Source of the DNA: Actinomadura flavalba DSM 45200 | Lineage (GTDB): Bacteria; Actinomycetota; Actinomycetes; Streptosporangiales; Streptosporangiaceae | Length of the DNA: 64,000 nucleotides | Direction: 5' to 3' | Assembly (NCBI RefSeq): GCF_000374305.1 | Contig: NZ_KB894103.1 | Location: forward strand, 62,001-126,000 | The notes under the pieces: model-generated | Databases searched by the model: none | What the model saw: only the letters and a program-made list of their open reading frames with translations | Told to the model about the DNA's origin: nothing | Shown: positions 40,421 to 48,706 of the stretch, piece after piece | Layout of the letters: each line of letters starts with the position of its first letter | Numbering within the stretch: position 1 is the stretch's first letter | Made by a program: the position numbers and the translations under genes

Positions 40421-42580
40421 ATGCGACCGTACGAGCTGCCGGATTTCTACGTCCCCTACCCCGCCCGTCTGAACCCCCATCTGGAGACGGCCCGCGCGCA
40501 CGCGACCGTCTGGGCGCGGCAGATGGGCATGCTGGACGACTCCCGCGACCCCGGCACACCCGACATCTGGACCGAGGCGCAGCTCGACGCGATGGACTAC
40601 GCGCTGCTGTGCGCCTACACCCACCCCGACTGCGACGCCGCCGAACTCGACCTCGTCACCGACTGGTACGTCTGGGTCTTCTACTTCGACGACCACTTCC
40701 TGGAGGTCTACAAGAAGACCCGCGACCAGGACGGCGCCCGCGCCTACCTCGACCGGCTCGCCGCGTTCATGGAACCGGGCTGCGCGCTGGAGCCCGAGAA
40801 CGCCTGCGAACGCGGGCTCGCCGACCTGTGGGCGCGGACCGTCCCGGCCATGTCCGACGCCTGGCGCGAACGGTTCGCGCAGAGCACCGACGCGCTGCTG
40901 CGCGAGTCGCTGTGGGAACTGTCGAACATCACCGACGAGCGCATCCCGAACCCCGTCGAGTACGTGCAGATGCGGCGGAAGGTGGGCGGGGCGCCCTGGT
41001 CGGCGGACCTGGTCGAGCACGCCGCCGGGGCCGAGCTGCCTGCGCGGGTCGTCGGCACGCGGCCGCTGCGCGTCCTCAAGGACACCTTCTCCGACGGCGT
41101 CCACATGCGGAACGACCTCTTCTCCTACCAGCGCGAGACCGAGCAGGAAGGCGAGATCAACAACGCCGTCCTGGTGTTCCGGCACTTCCTCGGCTGCGAA
41201 CTCCAGGACGCCGCGAACACCGTCAACGACCTGCTCACGTCCCGGCTGCGGCAGTTCGAGAACACGACGCTGACCGAGCTTCCGTCCGTCTTCGCCGAAC
41301 ACGCCCTCGACCCGGCCGAGCAGGCGCGGGTGCTCGCCTACGTCAAGGGCCTCCAGGACTGGCAGTCCGGCGGGCACGAATGGCACCTGCGCTCCAGCCG
41401 GTACATGAAGAAGGACGAGCCCGAGGGCGTCGCGCTCGTCGCGTCGCGGCTGCCCGCCGTCGCGGCCGGGCTCGCGCGCGGGTACGGGTACGTCCCGTAC
41501 GAGCCCGTCGGGCCGACGCGGCTGCCGCAGTTCCACATGCCGTACACGGCGACGATCAACCCGCACCGCGAGCAGGCGCGGCGCGCGTGCGTCGCCTGGT
41601 GCGGGCGGATGGGCATGTACGGCCCGGCGCCCCGCCACCCCGGCCCGGTGTGGACGCCGCAGTACCTCGCCGGGATGGACTTCGCCACCTGCGCGGCGGC
41701 CATCGACCCCGACGCGTCCGCCGACGCGCTCGACCTCGCCACCCAGTGGCTCGCCTGGGGCACCTACGGCGACGACTACTTCCCCGCCGTCTTCAACCGC
41801 GACCGCGACATGGCCGGGGCGAAGGCGTTCGTGGCGCGCATCCCGCTGTTCATGCCGCTCGACCTCGGCCCGACCCCGCCGCCGTCCGACCCGATCGAGG
41901 CCGGCCTGACCGACCTGTGGCGCCGGACGGCCGCGCCGATGTCGGCGTCCGCGCGGGAGGAGTTCCACCGCGCCGTCGTCACGATGGTCGAGAGCTGGCC
42001 GTGGGAGCTCCAGAACCACATCCAGGGCCGCGTGCCCGACCCGATCGACTACATCGAGATGCGCCGCCACACGTTCGGGTCGGAGCTGACGACGACGCTG
42101 GCCCGCATCGAGCACGAGGGCGCCGTTCCGCCCGAGATCTTCCGGACCCGGACCCTTCGGGAGCTGGAGGCGTCCGCGATGGACGTCGGCTGCATCATCA
42201 ACGACATCTTCTCCTACCACAAGGAGATCCAGTTCGAGGGCGAGCTGAACAACGGCGTCCTGGCCGTCCAGCACTTCCTGGACTGCCCGAAGGAGACGGC
42301 GGTGACCGTCCTCAACGACCTCATGACGGCGCGCATCCACCAGTTCGAGCACGTGGCGGCGACGGAGGTCCCCCAGCTCGACGTGGACGACACCGCCCGC
42401 GCGGCGCTGAACGCCTACGTCGGCGAACTCCGCGACTGGATGGCCGCCATCCTCGTCTGGCACAACGCCACCCGCCGCTACGACGAGAACACCCTGCGCG
42501 GCTCGACCCCCCACGCCCCCACGGGCCTGGGCACCTCCGCGACCCGCCTGGCCGCCACCCTCCGCACCGCGACCCGCTGA
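40421..42580 (+). CDS. geoA: Geosmin synthase (two-domain terpene cyclase)
   Basis: A 719-residue protein. The N-terminal domain carries DDHFLE (residues 90-95) and NDLFSYQRE (231-239), the Mg-binding motifs of germacradienol/geosmin synthase, which cyclises farnesyl diphosphate to germacradienol. The C-terminal domain starts near residue 370 (RLPQFHMPYTATINPHREQARRACVAW), with DDYFPAVFNR and NDIFSYHKE, and converts germacradienol to geosmin with loss of acetone. The motifs agree in position and sequence with the Streptomyces coelicolor enzyme. No partner gene is nearby. Confidence 0.95.
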   Translation: MRPYELPDFYVPYPARLNPHLETARAHATVWARQMGMLDDSRDPGTPDIWTEAQLDAMDYALLCAYTHPDCDAAELDLVTDWYVWVFYFDDHFLEVYKKTRDQDGARAYLDRLAAFMEPGCALEPENACERGLADLWARTVPAMSDAWRERFAQSTDALLRESLWELSNITDERIPNPVEYVQMRRKVGGAPWSADLVEHAAGAELPARVVGTRPLRVLKDTFSDGVHMRNDLFSYQRETEQEGEINNAVLVFRHFLGCELQDAANTVNDLLTSRLRQFENTTLTELPSVFAEHALDPAEQARVLAYVKGLQDWQSGGHEWHLRSSRYMKKDEPEGVALVASRLPAVAAGLARGYGYVPYEPVGPTRLPQFHMPYTATINPHREQARRACVAWCGRMGMYGPAPRHPGPVWTPQYLAGMDFATCAAAIDPDASADALDLATQWLAWGTYGDDYFPAVFNRDRDMAGAKAFVARIPLFMPLDLGPTPPPSDPIEAGLTDLWRRTAAPMSASAREEFHRAVVTMVESWPWELQNHIQGRVPDPIDYIEMRRHTFGSELTTTLARIEHEGAVPPEIFRTRTLRELEASAMDVGCIINDIFSYHKEIQFEGELNNGVLAVQHFLDCPKETAVTVLNDLMTARIHQFEHVAATEVPQLDVDDTARAALNAYVGELRDWMAAILVWHNATRRYDENTLRGSTPHAPTGLGTSATRLAATLRTATR

Positions 42581-42584
42581 GACC

Positions 42585-42622
42585 CGCCGCCGACCCGCCC
42601 ACCCCCCGGCGGGCCGGCGGCG
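42585..42622 (+). terminator. Hairpin after geosmin synthase
   Basis: A 15-bp GC stem (arms 42585-42599 and 42608-42622, one mismatch) with an 8-nt C-rich loop, starting 4 nt after the geosmin synthase stop. It also lies before the convergent NADAR gene and may serve as a bidirectional terminator. Confidence 0.75.
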
Positions 42623-42686
42623 CCCCACCCGTACCGGCGTCCGGTGTCGTGCGGCCGCGTCCGGAAGCGCCTGCGCCGGGCCGTGT

Positions 42687-43232
42687 CTAGGCGGCTCGGC
42701 GGAGGTGGTCTCGGACGTCCATGAGGGCGAAGCCCAGGAGGTTGCGGCCGGGCCAGTCGGCGGGACGGGTGGCGCGGGCGTCGTCGGCGGTGAGGCCGAT
42801 GCCCCAGACGCGGTCGACGGGGCTCGCTTCGACGAGGACGCGGTCGCCGGTCTCGCACAGGTAGCGGCGCAGGTCCTCGTCCTGGCCGAACTTGGCGAGG
42901 TTGGCGCGGACGACGACGTCGTAGCGGTGCTCGTCCCAGACCGCGTCGTCGTAGCCGCGCACCCGGCGGCCGAGGTCCTTGGCGCGGGCGGGGTGGGGCG
43001 CGGCGAGGATCGCCGCGCGGGTCGCCGCGTCGCCGAACAGCCGAGCCTTCTCGGCCATCATGAAGTGCTCCGCCGTGGCGTACCGCACCCCGTCCACCGC
43101 GAACGCCGCCGGCCACCACTGACTCAGGCACCACGGCCCGGCCCCGGCCCGCCCCGCCCGATGCCCCCAGAAGAACAGGTACTTCACCCGCCCCGCGCGC
43201 TCCACCACCCGCACGAGCTCCCCAACGTCCAT
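42687..43232 (-). CDS. NADAR-family protein (YbiA-like N-glycosidase)
   Basis: A 181-residue protein. FFWGH, CLSQWWPAAFAVDGVRYATAEHFMMAEKARLFGD and the C-terminal PVDRVWGIGLTADDARATRPADWPGRNLLGFALMDVRDHL are the full NADAR signature. The family cleaves the N-glycosidic bond in ADP-ribosylated guanine or in early riboflavin intermediates. A role in reversing DNA ADP-ribosylation or in metabolite damage control is possible; no DarT-like toxin is adjacent. Start set at ATG 43232, which follows a G-rich stretch. Confidence 0.9.
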   Translation of the reverse strand: MDVGELVRVVERAGRVKYLFFWGHRAGRAGAGPWCLSQWWPAAFAVDGVRYATAEHFMMAEKARLFGDAATRAAILAAPHPARAKDLGRRVRGYDDAVWDEHRYDVVVRANLAKFGQDEDLRRYLCETGDRVLVEASPVDRVWGIGLTADDARATRPADWPGRNLLGFALMDVRDHLRRAA

Positions 43233-43599
43233 CCCCCGACCCTCGCACCCCCGCCCGGCCCCACGCGAACGGTTTTCCCGCGCCGCCGCGCGTCGTCGTG
43301 GCCCGTCATCCGATCCGGAACAGGAGCCCGAAATGGGCCATAGCGGGCTTTTGGTACTTAGCGCACTTAACTCATAAAAATGCATTAGCGCAGGTGAGCG
43401 CCCATTCTGCGGGAGCGGGCGGCAGGGTTTGCAAGATCGTTAGGGGGCGGGGGGTAAGGAATCTTGGGAATCCCGTGTCTCCACAATGCGTGTGATGCAT
43501 CCTACGTACCGTGGCCGGACGTCGCGTGACCCGGTGGGCACGGTCTGTGCCGGGGCGGGGCGGACGGGGGTACGGCTTTCGACGGGCGAGGGGCGTGGG
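43233..43599. other. Intergenic region before the conservon, with TTAGCGCA repeats
   Basis: About 370 nt between divergent genes. A locally AT-rich core (43350-43390) contains two direct copies of TTAGCGCA, at 43358-43365 and 43385-43392 (27-nt spacing), around AACTCATAAAAATGC. This probably holds the conservon promoter and a regulator site. Downstream sequence to 43599 can be read as an N-terminal extension of the kinase gene but looks non-coding. Confidence 0.45.
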
Positions 43600-45420
43600 A
43601 TGGGTCGGGCTGGTGCTGGGAACGTTCGTCCACCGGCGGAGCGGGCGCTGCTCGTGTGGCTCGGGACGGTGACGCTGCTCGGGGCGGGATGGCTGGCGGC
43701 GCTCGTGACGGCGCCGCCCGCGCACACCGACGCCGTCGCGTGGGGCGGAGGCGTCGGCGGGCTGCTGCTGGCGTTCGCCATCGCCGTCGCCGCGTACTAC
43801 GCGGCCGTCGCGCGGCGGGCGCGGACGCGGCTCGCCGCGCTGCGCGGCGGCGCCGACGAGCTGGAGGCCGAACTGTCCACGCTGCTGGACGACACGCTCC
43901 CCCGCGTCGTGCGGGCCGTGCACGACGGCGCGTCCGCCGAGGGCGCGCTGGCGTCGTCGCCGCGCCCCGCCAACACCGGGCTCCAGCGGCTGCTCCAGGC
44001 CGTCGCGCACGAAGTGGCCGCCGCCGAGCGGCGCGCCGCGACCGGGCAGGCGCTCACCGCCGCCGTCGAGGACGAGCTCCAGCGCATCATCGAGGAGACG
44101 CTGCCCACCGCCGTGCGCCGCATCCGCCGCGAGAAGACCGGCGCCGACCGGGTGCTGCTCGAAGCGTCCCGGCCCGCCAACGCGACCGTCGACAAGCTGC
44201 TGCACGACGTCGTGCACGGACTGTCGGCCGGGGAGCGGATGAGCGGCGCGACGATGGCGGCGTGCGCCAGCGCCGCCGCGCGGCTCCAGGCGATGGTGAC
44301 GAGCATGCTCGCGGAGCTGCGCGAACTCCAGCACCGCTACGACGAGCAGGCCGTCTTCGGTGACCTGCTCGACCTCGACCACCGCGCCTCGCAGATGGGC
44401 CGCCTCGCCGACAGCATCGCGCTCATGTCCGGCGGACGCACCGGACGCCGGTGGACCAAGCCGATCCGGATGGAGAGCATCCTGCGCGGCGCCCAGGGCC
44501 GCATCGCGGACTACCGGCGCGTGAAGCTGCACTCCACCAGCACCGCCGCCGTCGCGGGCTACGCGGCCGAGGGCGTCATGCACGCGCTCGCCGAGTTGCT
44601 GGACAACGCCACGTCGTTCTCCGCGCGCAACACGGTCGTGCACGTGTACGTCGAGGACGAGGACGCGGGCATCGTCATCACCGTCGAGGACAGCGGCCTC
44701 GGGATGCGCAAACGCGAACGCGACCGCGCGCAGCGCATGGTGTCCAGGCCGCCCGGCCTGGACAACCTGCCGGGCAGCCGCCTCGGCCTGGCCGTCGTCG
44801 GACGGCTGGCGCGCAAGCACCGGCTGCGGGTCAGCTTCCGGCCGTCCGCGCGCGGCGGCATCGGCGTCGTGCTGATGATCCCCCGCCATCTGCTCACCCA
44901 GCCCCGGCAGGACTTCTACGACAACGTCCCGTCGCCGCTGGAGAGCCCGCGCCCCGGCACGGACGGCTTCCCGATCCTCACGGACGCCGCCCCGCGCCCG
45001 GTCCCGGCGACGGTCCTGCCCGCCGCCGCCCTCCCCACCGAGATCCCGGCGCCCGCGCCCGCAGCGGACCCGCCGTCCTGGACCGACACGTCCCCGCGCG
45101 GCGTCCCGGCGTCCACGCCGCCCGCCGACGCGTCGCGGTGGGACGCGCCGACGACGGAGACCCAGGAGGTCCCCGCCGACGCGACGTCCTGGGACATCCC
45201 CGCCTCCGCGCCGGCGGCGGAGGCCGAGGCGGAGCCCGACGACGACCTCCTCCCGCAGCGCCGCCGCGGCGAGACGCTCGCCGCCTCGCCGTATCCGGTG
45301 TCCGGACCCGACCTCGCGGCCCCCGAGCACGCCCCGGCGCCGCGCCGCGACTCCGCCGCCCGGTTCGCCGCGTTCCGCCAGGCCGGACGCCGCGACGACG
45401 GCCCCAAGGACCCGGCCTGA
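43600..45420 (+). CDS. cvnA: Conservon sensor histidine kinase-like protein (CvnA)
   Basis: About 606 residues. Two membrane helices (LVWLGTVTLLGAGWLAALV and VGGLLLAFAIAVAAYYAAV) are followed by a coiled-coil region and an HATPase_c domain with LAELLDNATSFS (N box), VEDSGLGM (G1) and SRLGLAVVGRLARKH (G2). A long disordered Pro/Ala tail follows. No canonical phospho-acceptor H box is evident, as usual for CvnA proteins. It heads a five-gene conservon whose products form a membrane-associated, G-protein-like signalling complex. ATG at 43600 is chosen because the transmembrane module begins soon after; an ATG at 43486 is possible. Confidence 0.88.
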   Translation: MGRAGAGNVRPPAERALLVWLGTVTLLGAGWLAALVTAPPAHTDAVAWGGGVGGLLLAFAIAVAAYYAAVARRARTRLAALRGGADELEAELSTLLDDTLPRVVRAVHDGASAEGALASSPRPANTGLQRLLQAVAHEVAAAERRAATGQALTAAVEDELQRIIEETLPTAVRRIRREKTGADRVLLEASRPANATVDKLLHDVVHGLSAGERMSGATMAACASAAARLQAMVTSMLAELRELQHRYDEQAVFGDLLDLDHRASQMGRLADSIALMSGGRTGRRWTKPIRMESILRGAQGRIADYRRVKLHSTSTAAVAGYAAEGVMHALAELLDNATSFSARNTVVHVYVEDEDAGIVITVEDSGLGMRKRERDRAQRMVSRPPGLDNLPGSRLGLAVVGRLARKHRLRVSFRPSARGGIGVVLMIPRHLLTQPRQDFYDNVPSPLESPRPGTDGFPILTDAAPRPVPATVLPAAALPTEIPAPAPAADPPSWTDTSPRGVPASTPPADASRWDAPTTETQEVPADATSWDIPASAPAAEAEAEPDDDLLPQRRRGETLAASPYPVSGPDLAAPEHAPAPRRDSAARFAAFRQAGRRDDGPKDPA

Positions 45421-45893
45421 TGCCCGTTCCCCGATCGGCTGACGAACAGGAGGCAGGGGCGTTCCGCCGCCCCGAGACCGCGATGAGCTCTGACGACCGT
45501 GACCTCGGCCGGGTGCTGGAGAACCTGCTGCACCGGGCGCCCGGCACCCGGCACGTGCTGATGCTGTCCCGGGACGGGCTGAAGGTCGGCCACAGCCCGG
45601 GCCTCGACGTGGACGCCGCCGACCAGCTCTCCGCCATCGCCGCCGGCATCGCCGCGCTGGCGCTCAGCGCGTCCGCCGAGTTCGGCAGCGGGCTGGGCGC
45701 CGGGCAGGCGATGGTGGAGTTCCCCGGCGGCGTGCTGCTGATCGTCCCGGCCGGGGAGGGCGCGCACCTGGCGGTCGTCGCCGCCGAGGACGCCGACGTC
45801 GGCATGGTCGCCCACTACATGAACGAGATGGTCGAGCAGATCGGCGTCCACATGACGGTGGCGCCGCGCCGTCCCGCGGCGTCGACCCCGTGA
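45420..45893 (+). CDS. cvnB: Roadblock/LC7 protein (CvnB)
   Basis: About 157 residues from the ATG overlapping the cvnA stop (TGATG), or 136 residues from an internal ATG at 45483 (MSSDDRDLGRVL), which would fit usual family length better. The roadblock fold is clear: LENLLHRAPGTRHVLMLSRDGLKVG, ADQLSAIAAGIAALALSASAEFG and VEFPGGVLLIVPAG. MglB-like proteins of this family act on small GTPases, here probably the CvnD GTPase two genes downstream. Confidence 0.88.
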   Translation: MPVPRSADEQEAGAFRRPETAMSSDDRDLGRVLENLLHRAPGTRHVLMLSRDGLKVGHSPGLDVDAADQLSAIAAGIAALALSASAEFGSGLGAGQAMVEFPGGVLLIVPAGEGAHLAVVAAEDADVGMVAHYMNEMVEQIGVHMTVAPRRPAASTP

Positions 45894-46252
45894 ACCCGCG
45901 CGACGTCGGCCGCGAGGACCCGGACCGGCTGTTCATCGTGACGGGCGGACGCGCCGACACCGACGGCCCGGTCCTCGACCTCGTCTCGCTGATCGTCGGC
46001 GGCGGTGCGGCGCCGCCCGGAACGCCGTCCGAGCAGGCCGGGGTGCTCGCCCGCTGCCGGGACTTCCCCGTCTCGGTGGCGGAGCTGTCCGCGCATCTGG
46101 ATCTGCCGGTCAGCGTCGTCAAGATCGTGCTGCGGGACCTGGCACGGGAGGGGCGCGTCACGGTGCGCCCGCCGGTGTCGGCGCCGCCGCGCGACCAGTT
46201 GCCCGACCTGGAAACGCTGAGGCAGGTGCTCGTTGGACTCCATGACCTCTGA
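45890..46252 (+). CDS. cvnC: DUF742 protein (CvnC)
   Basis: A 120-residue conservon component. The N-terminal PDRLFIVTGGRADTDGPVLDLVSLI and the central helix-turn-helix-like segment FPVSVAELSAHLDLPVSVVKIVLRDLAREGRVTV define DUF742. The start GTG overlaps the cvnB stop. It bridges the roadblock protein and the GTPase in known conservons; DNA binding is possible from the winged-helix look but unproven. Confidence 0.9.
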   Translation: MNPRDVGREDPDRLFIVTGGRADTDGPVLDLVSLIVGGGAAPPGTPSEQAGVLARCRDFPVSVAELSAHLDLPVSVVKIVLRDLAREGRVTVRPPVSAPPRDQLPDLETLRQVLVGLHDL

Positions 46253-46862
46253 CCGGAACGACGTCCCGCTGCGCAGCACCGCCCGCGACGCCCTGAAGAT
46301 CGTCATCGTCGGCGGGTTCGGCGTCGGCAAGACGACGATGGTCGGCGCGGTGAGCGAGATCCGTCCGCTCAGCACCGAGGAGATCATGACGCGGGCGGGC
46401 GTCGGCATCGACGACCCGTCCGCCGTCGCGGACAAGAACGCGACGACGGTCGCGTTCGACTTCGGCCGGATCACGCTGAACGACGAGAAGGTGCTGTACC
46501 TGTTCGGCGCGCCCGGCCAGCAGCGGTTCTGGTTCCTGTGGGACCAGTTGTTCGGCGGCAGCCTCGGCGCCGTCGTGCTCGTCGACACCCGCCGCCTCGC
46601 GGACTCGTTCTACGCGATCGACCGGCTGGAGCACCACGGGACGCCGTTCATCGTGGCCGTCAACCGGTTCCCGGGCCCGGCGCCGGACGCGCCGCCCGCG
46701 CGGGCGGCGCCGTCGCTGGCACGGGTCCGGGCCGCGCTCGACCTGCCGCCGGGCGTGCCGCTCGTGGAGTGCGACGCGCGCCTGCGGCCGTCCTGCAAGT
46801 CCGTGCTGATCGACCTCGTCCAGCACCTCACCTCGCTGCACTTCCCGGAGACGACGCCGTGA
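46242..46862 (+). CDS. cvnD: Conservon GTP-binding protein (CvnD)
   Basis: About 206 residues from ATG 46242; a TTG 9 nt earlier is an alternative. P-loop GGFGVGKTT, switch-2-like LFGAPGQQRFWFLWD, and VAVNRFPG in place of the canonical NKxD, as is usual for this Ras-like family. It overlaps the cvnC end by 11 nt. It would cycle between GTP and GDP states under control of CvnB and transmit the signal to the P450 or another target. Confidence 0.9.
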   Translation: MTSDRNDVPLRSTARDALKIVIVGGFGVGKTTMVGAVSEIRPLSTEEIMTRAGVGIDDPSAVADKNATTVAFDFGRITLNDEKVLYLFGAPGQQRFWFLWDQLFGGSLGAVVLVDTRRLADSFYAIDRLEHHGTPFIVAVNRFPGPAPDAPPARAAPSLARVRAALDLPPGVPLVECDARLRPSCKSVLIDLVQHLTSLHFPETTP

Positions 46863-48166
46863 CCTCTTCCACCACCTCACCCGAGCCCGCGGCCCCCGCT
46901 CACCCGGGGCATCCGCGGCCGACGCGGCTGTACGGTCCGGCCATCGCCCGCGACCCGGACGCGCTGTACGCCGAGCTGCGGCACCGGTACGGGCCGGTGG
47001 CGCCGGTGCTGCTCGACGGCGACATCCCGGCGTGGTTCGTCCTCGGCTACCGCGAGGTGAACCACGTGACGAGCAACCCGCGGCTGTTCGCGCGCGACTG
47101 CCGCCGGTGGAACGCCTGGGACCTGGTGCCCGACGACTGGCCGCTGATGCCGTACGTGGGGTGGACGCCGTCGGTGATGTTCGCCGAGGGCCCCGAGCAC
47201 CGGCGCCGGGCGGGCGCGATCGGGGACGCGCTGGACGCGGCCGACCGCACCGAGCTGACGAACCTGTGCGTGGCGATCTGCGACCGGCTCATCGACGGGT
47301 TCTCCGGCAACGGCGAGGCCGACCTGATCGCGGAGTACTCGGCGCAGATCACGTTGCAGGTGATGGCGCGGCTGTTCGGCCTGCCGGAGGCCGACATCCC
47401 GGCGCTCGTGCAGGACGTCGCGGACTCCCTGGACGTCGCGGAGAAGGCCGTCGCGGCGCACCAGCGCATTCACGCGCGGATGCAGGACCTCGTCCGGACG
47501 AAGGCGCGGCGCCCCGGGCTGGACGTGCCGTCGCGGCTGATCGCGCATCCGGCGGGCCTGTCGGAGGACGAGATCGTCATCGACCTGCTCGTGGTGCTGG
47601 CGGCGGCGCAGCAGCCGGTCGGGAACTGGATCGGCAACACGCTGCGGCTGATGCTCGTCGACGACCGGTTCTCGATGTCGTTGCAGGGCGGCCGGGGCAG
47701 CATCACGCAGGCGCTCAACGAGGTGCTGTGGGAGACGACGCCGACGCAGAACTTCATCGGCCGCTGGGCCGTGCACGACTGCATGCTCGGTGAGCAGCGC
47801 ATCCGGCGCGGCGACCTGCTGGTGCTGGGGTTCGCGGCGGCCAACACCGACCCGCAGGTGTGCCCGCGCTCGCGGTCGGCGCAGAACCCGGACGCCAACC
47901 GCGCGCACATGTCGTTCGGGCACGGCGAGCACGGCTGCCCGTTCCCGGGGCCGGAGCTGGGCGAGCTGATCGCGCGCACGTCGGTGGAGGTGCTGCTCGA
48001 CCGGCTGCCCGACGTGGAGATCGCGGTTCGCCCGGAAACGCTGGAGTGGCGGCCGTCGCTGTGGATGCGCGGCCTTTTCGCGCTGCCCGTCCGGTTCAGC
48101 CCGGCCGCCGACGATGACCTGCTCTCCTACGACCCGGACCTCTTCGAGGAGGACGAGCTGGACTGA
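46859..48166 (+). CDS. cvnE: Conservon cytochrome P450, CYP157-like (CvnE)
   Basis: A 435-residue P450 starting at GTG within the cvnD stop. The haem loop is FGHGEHGCPFPGPELG with the Cys ligand. The I-helix (VVLAAAQQPVGNWIGN) lacks the acid-alcohol pair, and the K-helix reads NEVLWETTP, so the universal ExxR is replaced by ExxW. The same loss is known in CYP157 members of Streptomyces conservons. A sensory or unusual catalytic role is more likely than ordinary hydroxylation. Confidence 0.88.
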   Translation: MTSSTTSPEPAAPAHPGHPRPTRLYGPAIARDPDALYAELRHRYGPVAPVLLDGDIPAWFVLGYREVNHVTSNPRLFARDCRRWNAWDLVPDDWPLMPYVGWTPSVMFAEGPEHRRRAGAIGDALDAADRTELTNLCVAICDRLIDGFSGNGEADLIAEYSAQITLQVMARLFGLPEADIPALVQDVADSLDVAEKAVAAHQRIHARMQDLVRTKARRPGLDVPSRLIAHPAGLSEDEIVIDLLVVLAAAQQPVGNWIGNTLRLMLVDDRFSMSLQGGRGSITQALNEVLWETTPTQNFIGRWAVHDCMLGEQRIRRGDLLVLGFAAANTDPQVCPRSRSAQNPDANRAHMSFGHGEHGCPFPGPELGELIARTSVEVLLDRLPDVEIAVRPETLEWRPSLWMRGLFALPVRFSPAADDDLLSYDPDLFEEDELD

Positions 48167-48184
48167 CCCCCTAGGCTCCCGTTC

Positions 48185-48706
48185 ATGCGCATTCGAGCGG
48201 GTGGCAGCGGTGACGCGCCGATCGTCCTGGAACTGCTCGACACGGCCGTCGCGTGGCTGGCGCGGGAGGAGCGGACGGGGCAGTGGGGCACCGAGCCGTG
48301 GTCGACGGTGCCCGCACGGGTCGCGCGGATCGAGGGGCTGACGCGCGACGGCGACGTGTGGCTGGCCGAGCGGGACGGCGACGTCGTGGGCGCGATGGTG
48401 CTGACGCGGGAGCCGATGCCGTACGTCGAGCCGGTGGACGAGCCGGAGGTGTACGTCTCGCTGCTCGTCACCGACCGGTCGCGGCCGGGCGGCGGGGCGG
48501 GGGCGGCGCTGCTGGAGCACGCGCGGGCCGAGGCCGCGCGCGTCGGCGCGGATCTGCTGCGGGTGGACTGCTACGCGGGCGACGACGGCGCGCTCGTCCG
48601 GTACTACGAGCGCCACGGCTTCACGCGGGTCCGTCCGTTCACCGTCGGGGAGTGGCCCGGGCAGCTTCTCCAGCAGCGCCTCGGCTCCGCTACGCCGCCC
48701 CGCTGA
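48185..48706 (+). CDS. GNAT-family N-acetyltransferase
   Basis: A 173-residue GNAT protein. MRIRAGGSGDAPIVLELLDTAVAWL is a typical start, VYVSLLVTDRSRPGGGAGAALLEHARAEA contains the acetyl-CoA-binding V-x-x-x-x-R/Q-x-x-G/A loop, and the end LRVDCYAGDDGALVRYYERHGFTRV is characteristic. Acceptor unknown. It lies 18 nt after the conservon P450 and may be co-transcribed. It overlaps the convergent second P450 by 17 nt. Confidence 0.88.
   Translation: MRIRAGGSGDAPIVLELLDTAVAWLAREERTGQWGTEPWSTVPARVARIEGLTRDGDVWLAERDGDVVGAMVLTREPMPYVEPVDEPEVYVSLLVTDRSRPGGGAGAALLEHARAEAARVGADLLRVDCYAGDDGALVRYYERHGFTRVRPFTVGEWPGQLLQQRLGSATPPR

Noticed and set aside
43486..43599. N-terminal extension of the conservon kinase from ATG 43486
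   Set aside because: The residues before the transmembrane module do not look conserved or like actinomycete coding sequence; kept only as an alternative.
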